A program made the position numbers and the translations under genes. A stretch of DNA of 14,146 nt from Caryophanales bacterium UBA3668 (GTDB lineage: Bacteria > Bacillota_I > Bacilli_A > RFN20 > CAG-826): NCBI GenBank assembly GCA_002373085.1, contig DFJP01000110.1, forward strand, positions 1 through 14,146, read 5' to 3'. Below, in pieces: positions 1-6,877 of this stretch. The notes under the pieces were generated by a model that saw only the letters and a list, made by a program, of their open reading frames with translations, searched no databases and was not told the origin of the DNA. Position 1 is the stretch's first letter. Each line of letters opens with the position of its first letter.

Positions 1-9
1 AAGACGCTT

Positions 10-17
10 AAGGAGGT
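10..17 (+). promoter_or_regulatory. Ribosome binding site of rpmB
   Basis: A near-perfect Shine-Dalgarno, AAGGAGGT, lies six bases before the rpmB ATG. The promoter must lie upstream of the window, because only 23 bases precede the gene. Confidence 0.85.
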
Positions 18-23
18 CACGAT

Positions 24-212
24 ATGTCAAGAGTATGTCCAGTTACCGGCAAAGGACCAGTCAGTGGTAATAACCGTTCCCATTCTTTAAGAGCTACTCG
101 TAGAAAATGGAATACAAATTTACAAACTCGTACAGTCTTAGTTGATGGAAAAGAAACACGCGTTCGTATGTCTACTCGTGCTTATAGAACCCTCAATAAA
201 GTCGAGAAATAA
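24..212 (+). CDS. rpmB: 50S ribosomal protein L28
   Basis: Structural protein of the large ribosomal subunit. The 62-residue product has the usual length of bacterial L28 and its hallmark features: an N-terminal C-x-VTGK segment (residues 5-10), the GNNRSHS block (15-21), the TRRKWNTNLQ block (25-34) and the basic VRMSTRAYRTL segment near the C-terminus. The start is fixed by a strong Shine-Dalgarno (AAGGAGGT, about 11-17) six bases upstream of the ATG. The gene is monocistronic and ends at a hairpin plus T-run. In Firmicutes rpmB lies convergently next to the prkC-rsgA-rpe cluster, as here, which supports the synteny-based calls for its neighbours. Only one cysteine is seen, so this is not the zinc-binding (C+) form. 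Confidence 0.97.
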   Translation: MSRVCPVTGKGPVSGNNRSHSLRATRRKWNTNLQTRTVLVDGKETRVRMSTRAYRTLNKVEK

Positions 213-235
213 TTAAATTGTAACTGAAATAAAAT

Positions 236-260
236 AATGACCGTTTGGTCATTTTTTTAT
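236..260. terminator. Bidirectional terminator between rpmB and the convergent operon
   Basis: A perfect inverted repeat, AATGACC-GTTT-GGTCATT (236-253), is followed on the + strand by a T-run (to 259), a classic intrinsic terminator for rpmB. On the - strand the same stem is followed by an ATTTTATTT-like tail, so it can also end the long operon whose last gene stops at 263. Confidence 0.85.
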
Positions 261-262
261 GT

Positions 263-916
263 CTACATTATCGTAGATAATAGGATTATTGGAGTAAATA
301 GAATTGGGATAAAGAATGTTACAAGCCACTCCACTAAAGCGAGGTGAATCACTTTAGGGCGAGTAACTGTTCCATCTTCATGTTTATCTCCAGAAAGATT
401 AAATAACTTTGGGTTAATAAAGAAGACTAGTGAGACAATAAGCATTGTTGCGCTTATCACTAAAGCAATAATTCCATTAATGTTTTTATAATCGTAAACC
501 TTACACATTTGATATGAAGAATAAGTAAGAAGTCCATTAATTAAAAAGAATAAGACCACCATTCCAATATCTAAATATAAATGCTCTTTTAAATATTTAA
601 GATCAATAAATGGAAGGGCTACTAAAATAAACACTAACAATAAAGAGGCAATAGAAATTACTAAATTAAACGCTCCAAAATGAGTAACAACATTTAATAT
701 TGTTGCCGTAAGAAAAGAAAGCATAGCGATTAATAAAAGGATATTGATAAAAAAAGTATTCTCTCCTTTTTGAGGAACAATTTCATATCCAAAATGATTC
801 TTAATATTAATCGCTCGTTTATTCTTCTTTTTATATAAAAGATTAATAGAAAAAAGATAACTAGCTAAACAGATAATAGTTAAAGATAATAATCCAACTA
901 GAGTGTAAGTAATCAT
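263..916 (-). CDS. Six-helix integral membrane protein, unknown function
   Basis: I do not recognise this 217-residue protein. It is very hydrophobic, with about six likely membrane helices at roughly residues 3-24, 52-76, 83-107, 115-137, 145-168 and 190-216. A basic loop (KKKNKR, about 29-34) follows helix 1, which would place that loop in the cytoplasm. No catalytic motif or binding signature is visible. The start overlaps the rpe stop codon by four bases (ATGA), so it is translationally coupled and the last gene of the operon. In many Firmicutes the gene after rpe is thiamine pyrophosphokinase (thiN); this protein is not related to that enzyme by any motif I can see, so it looks like a lineage-specific replacement at that position. 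A transporter-like or wall/membrane-stress role would be guesswork. Confidence 0.8.
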   Translation of the reverse strand: MITYTLVGLLSLTIICLASYLFSINLLYKKKNKRAINIKNHFGYEIVPQKGENTFFINILLLIAMLSFLTATILNVVTHFGAFNLVISIASLLLVFILVALPFIDLKYLKEHLYLDIGMVVLFFLINGLLTYSSYQMCKVYDYKNINGIIALVISATMLIVSLVFFINPKLFNLSGDKHEDGTVTRPKVIHLALVEWLVTFFIPILFTPIILLSTIM

Positions 917-1572
917 CTAAGCTTTTCAATTCTTTCTTTAATGTCTTCATGGCCAAAGATATAACTACCCGCCACTAAAACATCAGCACCTGCTAATTTA
1001 GCGTTTTTAGCGGTTTCTTCATTGATGCCACCATCGACTTCAATTAAGACATTTTTGATTTCATTATTCTTTAAATATTCTCTAAGTTTAAAAATTTTAG
1101 TGAAGGATTCAGGGATATAAGTTTGTCCGCCAAAGCCTGGTTCAACAGACATCACTAAAACTAAATCGAGGGAGTATAAAAATGGATAAACTTTTTCAAT
1201 TGGTGTTCCTGGTTTAACAGATAATCCAGCCTTTGCACCGTAATCATGGATGAGATCAATGACTTGAAAAACCTCTTTATCACTCTTACATGCTTCATAA
1301 TGGAAGGTTAAATAATTTGCTCCAGCTTTGATGAATTCAGGAGCGTACTTAAATGGATCGGAAATCATCACGTGAACATCATTAATCATATGGTGAGAAT
1401 GAGCGATTGATTTTAATACTGGAATCCCAAAAGAAATATTAGGGACAAAGTGTCCATCCATAACATCGAAGTGAAGCCAGTCCGCTCCTCCTTCTTCAAC
1501 TTTTTTAATATCTTCTTCAAGGTGATTGAAGTTAGCACTTAATATTGATGGGGCTACTAATATTTTGTTCAT
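913..1572 (-). CDS. rpe: Ribulose-phosphate 3-epimerase
   Basis: Interconverts D-ribulose 5-phosphate and D-xylulose 5-phosphate in the non-oxidative pentose phosphate pathway (cytosolic TIM barrel). The 219-residue protein is full length. It begins with the family APSILSANF segment (residues 7-15). The metal and catalytic residues are present: H34, D36 (in FDVMDGHFVPNIS), H67 (VHVMI) and D180 (EVDGGI). The phosphate-binding regions MSVEPGFGGQ (141-150) and VAGSYIFG (200-207) are also intact. The gene starts directly after the rsgA stop codon with no gap and overlaps the next gene by four bases, so it is part of the same operon. The rsgA-rpe order is conserved in Firmicutes and, with an insertion, in mycoplasmas. 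Confidence 0.97.
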   Translation of the reverse strand: MNKILVAPSILSANFNHLEEDIKKVEEGGADWLHFDVMDGHFVPNISFGIPVLKSIAHSHHMINDVHVMISDPFKYAPEFIKAGANYLTFHYEACKSDKEVFQVIDLIHDYGAKAGLSVKPGTPIEKVYPFLYSLDLVLVMSVEPGFGGQTYIPESFTKIFKLREYLKNNEIKNVLIEVDGGINEETAKNAKLAGADVLVAGSYIFGHEDIKERIEKLR

Positions 1573-2415
1573 TTAATATCTCTCCACTTCTTCTAATAAC
1601 TTTAAATAATTCTCATATGCGATTTGAGGGATTTCTCCCTTAGCTACCTTATCTTTAATTTTACAATTCTTTTCTGAAATATGAAGACAATTAGAATAGA
1701 AACATTCTAATGCATCTTTTTCAAATGCTGGGAAATGCTGCGCGACTTCAAGTTTATTCATCTCTAATTCTAAAGACGAGAAACCAGGAGTGTCAGCGAT
1801 ATATCCATTTTGATAAGGAAGTAAAATTACTTCTTTGGTTTTATGTTTTCCTCTACCTAAAGCAAGGAAATATTCTCCAATTTCTCTTTCGTAAGATTCA
1901 TCAATCGCGTTTAGCAAAGATGATTTACCTACTCCACTTTGACCAATTAAAACAGAAATCTTGTCTTTGAATAGAGATTTAATATCATCTAATCCTTGAT
2001 TAGTTTTACTGCTAGTCGCATAAACAGGAATATTCATTTTAGAGAAAACCGCTTTAATTTCTTCAATCTCTTTTTCATTACTCTTATCCGCTTTAGTTAA
2101 AACTAAAGAAGCTTTTAGACCATTAAAATTCGCGTATGTTAGATATTTAAACGCCAAATAATAAGAAAACTCTGGTTCTTTTAAAGAAAAGATAAGCAAA
2201 GCTTGGTCGATGTTACTAATCGGAGGTCTTTTAAGCAATGAATGACGATCAAATACTTCAAGAATAAGGAAAGATGAATCGTCTAATAAGACTTTATCTC
2301 CAACATAAAGTTTGTCTTTAAATTTTAATAATCCACGAGGTGAAGTATTATATAAAACTCTATCGACATTAACGACGTAGACTCCATATTTAATTGAGAC
2401 AATAATACCTTCCAT
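1573..2415 (-). CDS. rsgA: Ribosome small subunit assembly GTPase RsgA
   Basis: A circularly permuted GTPase that checks late maturation of the 30S subunit and is released on GTP hydrolysis. The 280-residue protein shows an N-terminal OB-fold (about 1-65). The G motifs come in the permuted order typical of the family: TKAD (G4, 107-110), GQSGVGKS (G1 P-loop, 158-165) and DTPG (G3, 208-211). A C-terminal zinc site is formed by C238, C243, H245 and C251. The ATG overlaps the prkC stop codon by one base (TAATG), giving tight coupling with the kinase. In B. subtilis RsgA (CpgA) is a PrkC substrate, so co-expression with the kinase/phosphatase pair is functionally sensible; phosphorylation here is inferred. 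Confidence 0.97.
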   Translation of the reverse strand: MEGIIVSIKYGVYVVNVDRVLYNTSPRGLLKFKDKLYVGDKVLLDDSSFLILEVFDRHSLLKRPPISNIDQALLIFSLKEPEFSYYLAFKYLTYANFNGLKASLVLTKADKSNEKEIEEIKAVFSKMNIPVYATSSKTNQGLDDIKSLFKDKISVLIGQSGVGKSSLLNAIDESYEREIGEYFLALGRGKHKTKEVILLPYQNGYIADTPGFSSLELEMNKLEVAQHFPAFEKDALECFYSNCLHISEKNCKIKDKVAKGEIPQIAYENYLKLLEEVERY

Positions 2416-3281
2416 TATCTAGATAATAGCCTGGATAAAAAGCTACCTTTCTTTATTTTTTCATGTCGCTTAATCGCGTTTAAATCATTCGCGAATTCTT
2501 TTACCGATTTATATCGTAAAGTGAGATTTCTATTACACGCTTTTGAGATGACGTAATCTAAATCATCAATATTAGGTAAAGAAATATATTTCTTTAATGA
2601 AGGGAAATCGCTCGAATAATAAGTTTCAATTAGTGTTTTAGGAACATCGATATCAAAAGGAACCTTGCCAGTTAAAAATTCAAAGAAAACAATTCCTAAA
2701 GAATAGATGTCCGATTGATATGATTGCTTATGATATTGAACAACTTCTGGAGCAAGATATTTCACTGTTCCGTGTAATTCTTTTTGTTCTTTTGAATTCG
2801 CATGAGTCACTATTCCAAAATCACAAATTTTGATATTTCCGTCACTCAGCAAAAACAAATTATCTGGCTTGAGATCATTATGGAGAATCTCTTTTTCATG
2901 CATATTACTAACCGCATCAACGATTTGTAATAAATAATCGACCGCTTCATCAAAAGATAGTTTTCCGCGATTATCCAAGACTTCCTTTAATGTCTTTCCT
3001 TTAATAAGTTCAAAACTTTGGAAAGGGACTCCGTTATATTCCCCGACATTATAAATTTTCATGATGTGAGGATGATTAAAAGCGGCAAGGAATCTTGCTT
3101 CATCTTTAAATTGTTCTATTTCAAAATCATTATTTAATGATTTATCTTTCAAAAACTTCAAGGCAACTGTTTTGTTTTTAACAATGTCTTGAGCTTCATA
3201 TACATCCGCCATACCGCCACTAGCAATATGACGGGAAATAATATAACGGGAAAGAAGGAGTTTATTAAACTCTGGGGTCAT
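2415..3281 (-). CDS. prkC: Soluble Hanks-type Ser/Thr protein kinase (PrkC-like, no PASTA domains)
   Basis: A eukaryotic-type serine/threonine kinase acting with the adjacent PP2C phosphatase. The kinase domain spans about residues 12-272: glycine loop IASGGMADV (19-27), ATP lysine K42, helix-C E61, catalytic loop HNDLKPDN (134-141, base D136), DFG (154-156), LAPE (176-179) and D191. Two features are unusual. The arginine before the catalytic aspartate is asparagine (a non-RD kinase), and the activation segment is about three residues shorter than in B. subtilis PrkC and lacks its run of threonines. The protein ends at 288 residues with a basic tail: there is no transmembrane helix and no PASTA repeat, whereas B. 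subtilis PrkC has about 650 residues. The stop overlaps the rsgA start, so no PASTA remnant lies downstream. Mycoplasmas also carry a PP2C/kinase/rsgA cluster. Confidence 0.93.
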   Translation of the reverse strand: MTPEFNKLLLSRYIISRHIASGGMADVYEAQDIVKNKTVALKFLKDKSLNNDFEIEQFKDEARFLAAFNHPHIMKIYNVGEYNGVPFQSFELIKGKTLKEVLDNRGKLSFDEAVDYLLQIVDAVSNMHEKEILHNDLKPDNLFLLSDGNIKICDFGIVTHANSKEQKELHGTVKYLAPEVVQYHKQSYQSDIYSLGIVFFEFLTGKVPFDIDVPKTLIETYYSSDFPSLKKYISLPNIDDLDYVISKACNRNLTLRYKSVKEFANDLNAIKRHEKIKKGSFLSRLLSR

Positions 3282-3283
3282 AA

Positions 3284-4033
3284 TTAGTTATCGCTCTCCC
3301 AAATGACAACCGCCATATTATCTGTGCCACCACTCGCGTTGCCAAAAGCAATTAGTTGAGAGCATTTTCTTTCTAAACTATCATTGCCTCTTAATATAGA
3401 TTCTAAAATTGTTGGTGAAACGTTGTTATATAACCCATCGCTACAAAGAAGAATTTTTTCATTGTTATAGACATGTTCTTTAATATCAACTTGGCAAACT
3501 TTTTTTACTCCGATTGCGTTAGTTAAAACATGACGTTCTTTATGAGATAGAGCTTCTTTTTCAGAAATCGTTCCATTATCAATTAAATATTGAACATAAG
3601 TTTGATCAACGCTGATTTTTGTTAGTTTGTTTTCTCTTAAGAGATAAATTCTACTATCTCCTACTTGAGCGGTAACTAAAATATCTTTAACAAGCATACA
3701 CAAAGAAAGGGTTGTTCCCATTCCTTTATATTCTTCATTTTTTTCACTTTTTAAATAGAGCTTTTCATTAGCGGCAGCAATAACTTTAAATAACCAATTA
3801 GCAATTTGTTTTCCTGTCACTAATTCTTTTTCTAAATCACGGAATTCATTAAGAATATGTTCTAGAAGTTTAGAAGAGGCATAGCCACCTTTTTTCGCGC
3901 CACCCATGCCATCGGCAACTGCTAAAAGAACATTACCAAAAGCGTTCACGGATGTGATTGCACTATCATCATTAGTTGGTCTTACTTTACCTTGGTCAGT
4001 TAAACAAAAGAATTTACCGGATAAATAACTCAT
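3284..4033 (-). CDS. prpC: PP2C-family Ser/Thr protein phosphatase
   Basis: A metal-dependent PPM-family phosphatase that reverses the action of the downstream kinase. The 249-residue length matches bacterial PrpC/Stp. Motifs run in order: TDQGKVRPTNDD (12-23, the family usually has NED), VADGMGG (39-45, metal ligand D41), GMGTT (104-108), VGDSRIYLL (124-132), DQTYVQ (143-148), CSDGLYNNV (197-205, metal ligand D199) and GGTDN (235-239, metal ligand D238). All main metal-binding aspartates are kept, so the enzyme should be active. It is separated from rlmN by one base and from the kinase by two, so the phosphatase and kinase are made as a pair. Confidence 0.96.
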   Translation of the reverse strand: MSYLSGKFFCLTDQGKVRPTNDDSAITSVNAFGNVLLAVADGMGGAKKGGYASSKLLEHILNEFRDLEKELVTGKQIANWLFKVIAAANEKLYLKSEKNEEYKGMGTTLSLCMLVKDILVTAQVGDSRIYLLRENKLTKISVDQTYVQYLIDNGTISEKEALSHKERHVLTNAIGVKKVCQVDIKEHVYNNEKILLCSDGLYNNVSPTILESILRGNDSLERKCSQLIAFGNASGGTDNMAVVIWESDN

Positions 4034-4034
4034 C

Positions 4035-5087
4035 TTAATCCCCTACTTTTGCTTTTAATTGTCCGCATGCCGCATCAATGTCGCTACCGAATTCTTTTCT
4101 AATCGTCGCCTTAACACCATTCTTCATTAATATATCTAAGAAAGTATGGACGCGGTTGCCACTGCTACGTTTATAATCAAATTTATTTGTTTCGTTATAT
4201 GGGATGAGATTAACGTAACCATTTGTACCTTTAATTAAATCAATTAATTCCATTGCGCACTCTTTAGTGTCGTTAATCCCTTCTAAAAGAAGGTATTCAT
4301 AAGTTACTCTTCTTCCTGCTTCTTGTTCGTACTCTTTAATCGCAGGGAAAAGAACTTCTAAAGGATAGGCTTTATTAATCTTCATAAGACGATTACGAAG
4401 TTCGTTATTAGGAGCGTGTAAAGAAATAGCTAAATTGGTTTGTAGTCCTTCTTTACCGTATTGAATAATCTTATCTGGGATTCCACTGGTGGATACGGTA
4501 ATATGTCTAGCACCAATAGCGAGTCCTTTTTGAGCGTTAACAATTCTAATAAAGTCCATGACATTATCGTAATTATCAAATGGCTCTCCAGTACCCATTA
4601 CAACGATATGAGTAACGTGCTCTCCTCTTCCTTCTTCTTTGAGAAGATTGTTGATTGTAAGAATTTGTCCCACCATTTCATGTGGTTCTAAGTTTCTTTG
4701 TTTGCCTAAAATACCACTTGAGCAGAAAGAACAACCCATATTACAACCAACTTGAGAAGAAACACATACTGCGTTTCCATAGTTATATCTCATTAGAACT
4801 GTTTCAACTTTGTAGCCATCTTCGAGTTCTAATAAGAGTTTGATTGTTCCATCACTACTCACTTGTTTAGTGTGAATTTTAGGTAAAGAAAGACAGAAGT
4901 CTCTATTTAAGACTTCCCTAAATTTAATAGAAACATCACTCATTTCATCGAAAGAAGTGACGTGTTTTTCATATATCCAAGTATATAGTTGAATAGCCCT
5001 GTAAGGCTTTTGATCGTATGTTTTTAAAAGATCTTGGAGCTTTTTAAGCTCTAATCCGTATAAATTAATCATCTTGTTTTTCCCCAT
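4035..5087 (-). CDS. rlmN: Dual-specificity 23S rRNA/tRNA adenine-C2 methyltransferase RlmN
   Basis: A radical-SAM enzyme that makes 2-methyladenosine at 23S rRNA A2503 and at tRNA position 37 (E. coli numbering). The 350-residue protein has the CX3CX2C cluster (C115, C119, C122), the SAM-binding MGTGEPF segment (164-170), and the C-terminal EFGSDIDAACGQL block with catalytic C341, which carries the protein-bound methyl. The start overlaps the upstream rsmB-like gene by 23 bases. An ATG five codons downstream (5072, giving an MINLYGLE start) has a GGGGA element eight bases upstream and would shorten the overlap to eight bases, so the true start is uncertain. The rsmB-rlmN-prpC order is the conserved Firmicutes arrangement. 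Confidence 0.97.
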   Translation of the reverse strand: MGKNKMINLYGLELKKLQDLLKTYDQKPYRAIQLYTWIYEKHVTSFDEMSDVSIKFREVLNRDFCLSLPKIHTKQVSSDGTIKLLLELEDGYKVETVLMRYNYGNAVCVSSQVGCNMGCSFCSSGILGKQRNLEPHEMVGQILTINNLLKEEGRGEHVTHIVVMGTGEPFDNYDNVMDFIRIVNAQKGLAIGARHITVSTSGIPDKIIQYGKEGLQTNLAISLHAPNNELRNRLMKINKAYPLEVLFPAIKEYEQEAGRRVTYEYLLLEGINDTKECAMELIDLIKGTNGYVNLIPYNETNKFDYKRSSGNRVHTFLDILMKNGVKATIRKEFGSDIDAACGQLKAKVGD

Positions 5088-6324
5088 TTTTCTTTAGCCT
5101 TGCGTAATACATACAAGAATCATAGCTTTCAAATGGGAAAAATTGATGTTCTTCAATAAGTGAATATTCTGGGTGTTTAACTAAGAAGTTTGCGATTAAA
5201 CTGTTAGACTCTTTTCTTGATAAAGTTGGAATCATATATACTAATTCGCCATCAACCTCGACATATTTAGAACATTCTTCTAAACAGTTGAGTTCTTCAA
5301 TGATGATTTGATCTAATTGATCTTGCTTGATTCTTAAGAAATAATCAGGTGTACTTCTAAGCAAATCTAAAATGGAACTCTTTGGTAAGCAAATAAATAT
5401 ATTTGCCTTTTTAGAAATACAAGTAACTAAATTCTGATAATTTGCATCGTAAATATAGGTATGAGACAATCCCATTTCTTTAGCCACTTTACGTGCTTCA
5501 AATAAAGTTGGAGCATGGTTGATAACTAAATCAAGTGGATAATCTTTGCCGAGTTGAGCGGCAATTTCCATATAAATGTTATTTGGTGTTTCTGTATAAA
5601 TGGCAATTCTTTTAATTGGATCAAGTCCTAAACGATCAAGAACGTGTTTGGTTGCCATTTTCATAAAGAAAATTTTGTATTCTTTGTATTCATCTAAATT
5701 TTTAGCGTTTCCTCTGCCTTGATAGACCACCATATTTTCGATTGGTGAAAGCGAAAAATCAGGGTGTTTAGAAACAAATTCATTAATATCCAAAAGCTTT
5801 TCGTTGACACGAACTGAAGAAACGGATGGGCGATAATTTACTTTAAGAACTTTAAAGACCACTCCTTTTCCGAATTGTTTTTGCCACATTCTAATAACCC
5901 AAGCAGGTGTGTTATAACGTAACGATAAAAATTCTGGAGAAGATTTATCTAATTCTTCAGGGATAATTTCGTTTGTGGAATCAACAAAGGTAAGTAAATC
6001 ATCAACTTCTTTTATTGGAAGGTCTGCTTTTGCTAACACTAAAAGTTCGCTATCTTTAAATCTTCTCAAGAAGAGATGATTTGATAAATAGAATCTAAGG
6101 TAAATTGTTTTTTCGAATTCGACTTCTTCACCAATAAATCTGTTGATAAGGTTATCAAAGATAAGATGATGACGTAATTCACATCCTAAAAGAGCAGTAA
6201 TATTAGATTTCACTGCTGGATCGATGTCCGATTTCTTAAAAGTTTGTCGTAAAACTAAAGCAAAAGGGACTTCATCAAATACCATTTTGGTAAGTATTTG
6301 CTTACCGAGTTCAAATTCGTTCAT
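5065..6324 (-). CDS. RsmB-family protein, catalytically degenerate (pseudo-methyltransferase)
   Basis: By position and fold this is RsmB, the 16S rRNA C967 5-methylcytosine methyltransferase. At 419 residues it has near-normal length: a NusB-like N-terminal domain (about 1-135), the linker signature YNTPAWVIRMWQKQFG (137-152) and a methyltransferase-like C-terminal region. The key motifs are destroyed without indels of note. The SAM motif (family LDLCAAPGGKT) aligns with AIYTETPNNI (241-250), losing the aspartate and both glycines. Motif IV (DAPCSG) reads CLPKSS (312-317), with lysine in place of cysteine. Motif VI (STC) reads MIP (364-366), with proline in place of the catalytic cysteine. 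The ORF is intact, so it was kept as a protein, perhaps an RNA- or ribosome-binding factor. No good Shine-Dalgarno is seen; AGAGGG lies 12 bases upstream. Family membership is likely; loss of activity is inferred. Confidence 0.85.
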   Translation of the reverse strand: MNEFELGKQILTKMVFDEVPFALVLRQTFKKSDIDPAVKSNITALLGCELRHHLIFDNLINRFIGEEVEFEKTIYLRFYLSNHLFLRRFKDSELLVLAKADLPIKEVDDLLTFVDSTNEIIPEELDKSSPEFLSLRYNTPAWVIRMWQKQFGKGVVFKVLKVNYRPSVSSVRVNEKLLDINEFVSKHPDFSLSPIENMVVYQGRGNAKNLDEYKEYKIFFMKMATKHVLDRLGLDPIKRIAIYTETPNNIYMEIAAQLGKDYPLDLVINHAPTLFEARKVAKEMGLSHTYIYDANYQNLVTCISKKANIFICLPKSSILDLLRSTPDYFLRIKQDQLDQIIIEELNCLEECSKYVEVDGELVYMIPTLSRKESNSLIANFLVKHPEYSLIEEHQFFPFESYDSCMYYARLKKNGEKQDD

Positions 6325-6386
6325 AGAATAATTTTACCCTCTATTCGTGCGTGTGAGAAGAAAAATGTGCTAGTTCTTGTAGGCTT

Positions 6387-6833
6387 TTATTTAATTCCTT
6401 CAAAGATATCGCCGGTGAAAATCTCGTCTTCGCCTTCTCCTTCTTCCATATCTTCAGAATAGTTTTCATCAAAATTTACAAGATTTTTATCTTCTAAGAA
6501 AAGTGGGTAATCCTCATTGATGTGCTTGTGATAATGGTCAACTGAGAAATATTTGAAAATAATTTCAACGTGAATTGCAACTTCGCAAATATAGTGTTCA
6601 AGAAGTTTTACAACATATTCTTCTAACACTTCAACTTTCATCGGAGCGTTGACTTCAACAAAAACTCTCCAGGATGTTTGTTCGTTTCCTTCATGGAACA
6701 CCATGTTGTTAGAAGAGATAAAATGAATCTCATCTGGATCCATTTCATAAATCTTAGCAAGGTCTTTAGTGATGCGGCCGCTTAATTCGCCGACAACAAA
6801 TTGATCTAATCCGTAAATATTAATAGTAACCAT
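6387..6833 (-). CDS. DUF1904-like small protein with acidic tail
   Basis: A 148-residue protein of unknown function. Residues 1-112 resemble, from memory, the DUF1904 family (tautomerase-like fold): a short β-strand start (VTINIYGL), a helix (15-30), the FVEV block (58-61) and a region ending in VEIIFKYFSVDHYHKH (89-104), which parallels the family's VIF...YY...H pattern. The catalytic N-terminal proline of true tautomerases is absent (V2). The last 36 residues are strongly acidic and probably disordered (EDMEEGEGEDE, 127-137). The start is supported by a GAGGA element nine bases upstream. It occupies the position, between priA and rsmB, where Firmicutes usually carry def and fmt. The family call is moderate; that this is a real gene is more certain. 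Confidence 0.7.
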   Translation of the reverse strand: MVTINIYGLDQFVVGELSGRITKDLAKIYEMDPDEIHFISSNNMVFHEGNEQTSWRVFVEVNAPMKVEVLEEYVVKLLEHYICEVAIHVEIIFKYFSVDHYHKHINEDYPLFLEDKNLVNFDENYSEDMEEGEGEDEIFTGDIFEGIK

Positions 6834-6858
6834 TTTTTAATCCTCAATATAATTATGC

Positions 6859-6877
6859 ACAATTTTTTAAAAATTGT
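6859..6877. repeat. AT-rich palindrome over the priA stop codon
   Basis: A perfect nine-base inverted repeat, ACAATTTTT-T-AAAAATTGT, spans the priA stop codon and lies 25 bases before the next start. With a one-base centre it can only form a weak RNA hairpin and has no T-run after it. It may be chance in AT-rich sequence, a weak attenuator, or a protein site. Confidence 0.3.

Noticed and set aside
1710..1970. Plus-strand open frame opposite rsgA
   Set aside because: It lies within the conserved rsgA coding region on the other strand, has no ribosome site and no family-like sequence.
3270..3281. PrkC as a frameshifted remnant of a longer PASTA kinase
   Set aside because: The kinase stop overlaps the rsgA start by one base (2415-2417), leaving no room for decayed PASTA sequence, so it is a genuinely short protein.
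6325..6386. Leaderless promoter for the rsmB-like gene (TTCTCA-17-TAAAAT)
   Set aside because: The -35 match is poor (4 of 6) and an AGAGGG element could serve as a distant ribosome site; too weak to annotate.
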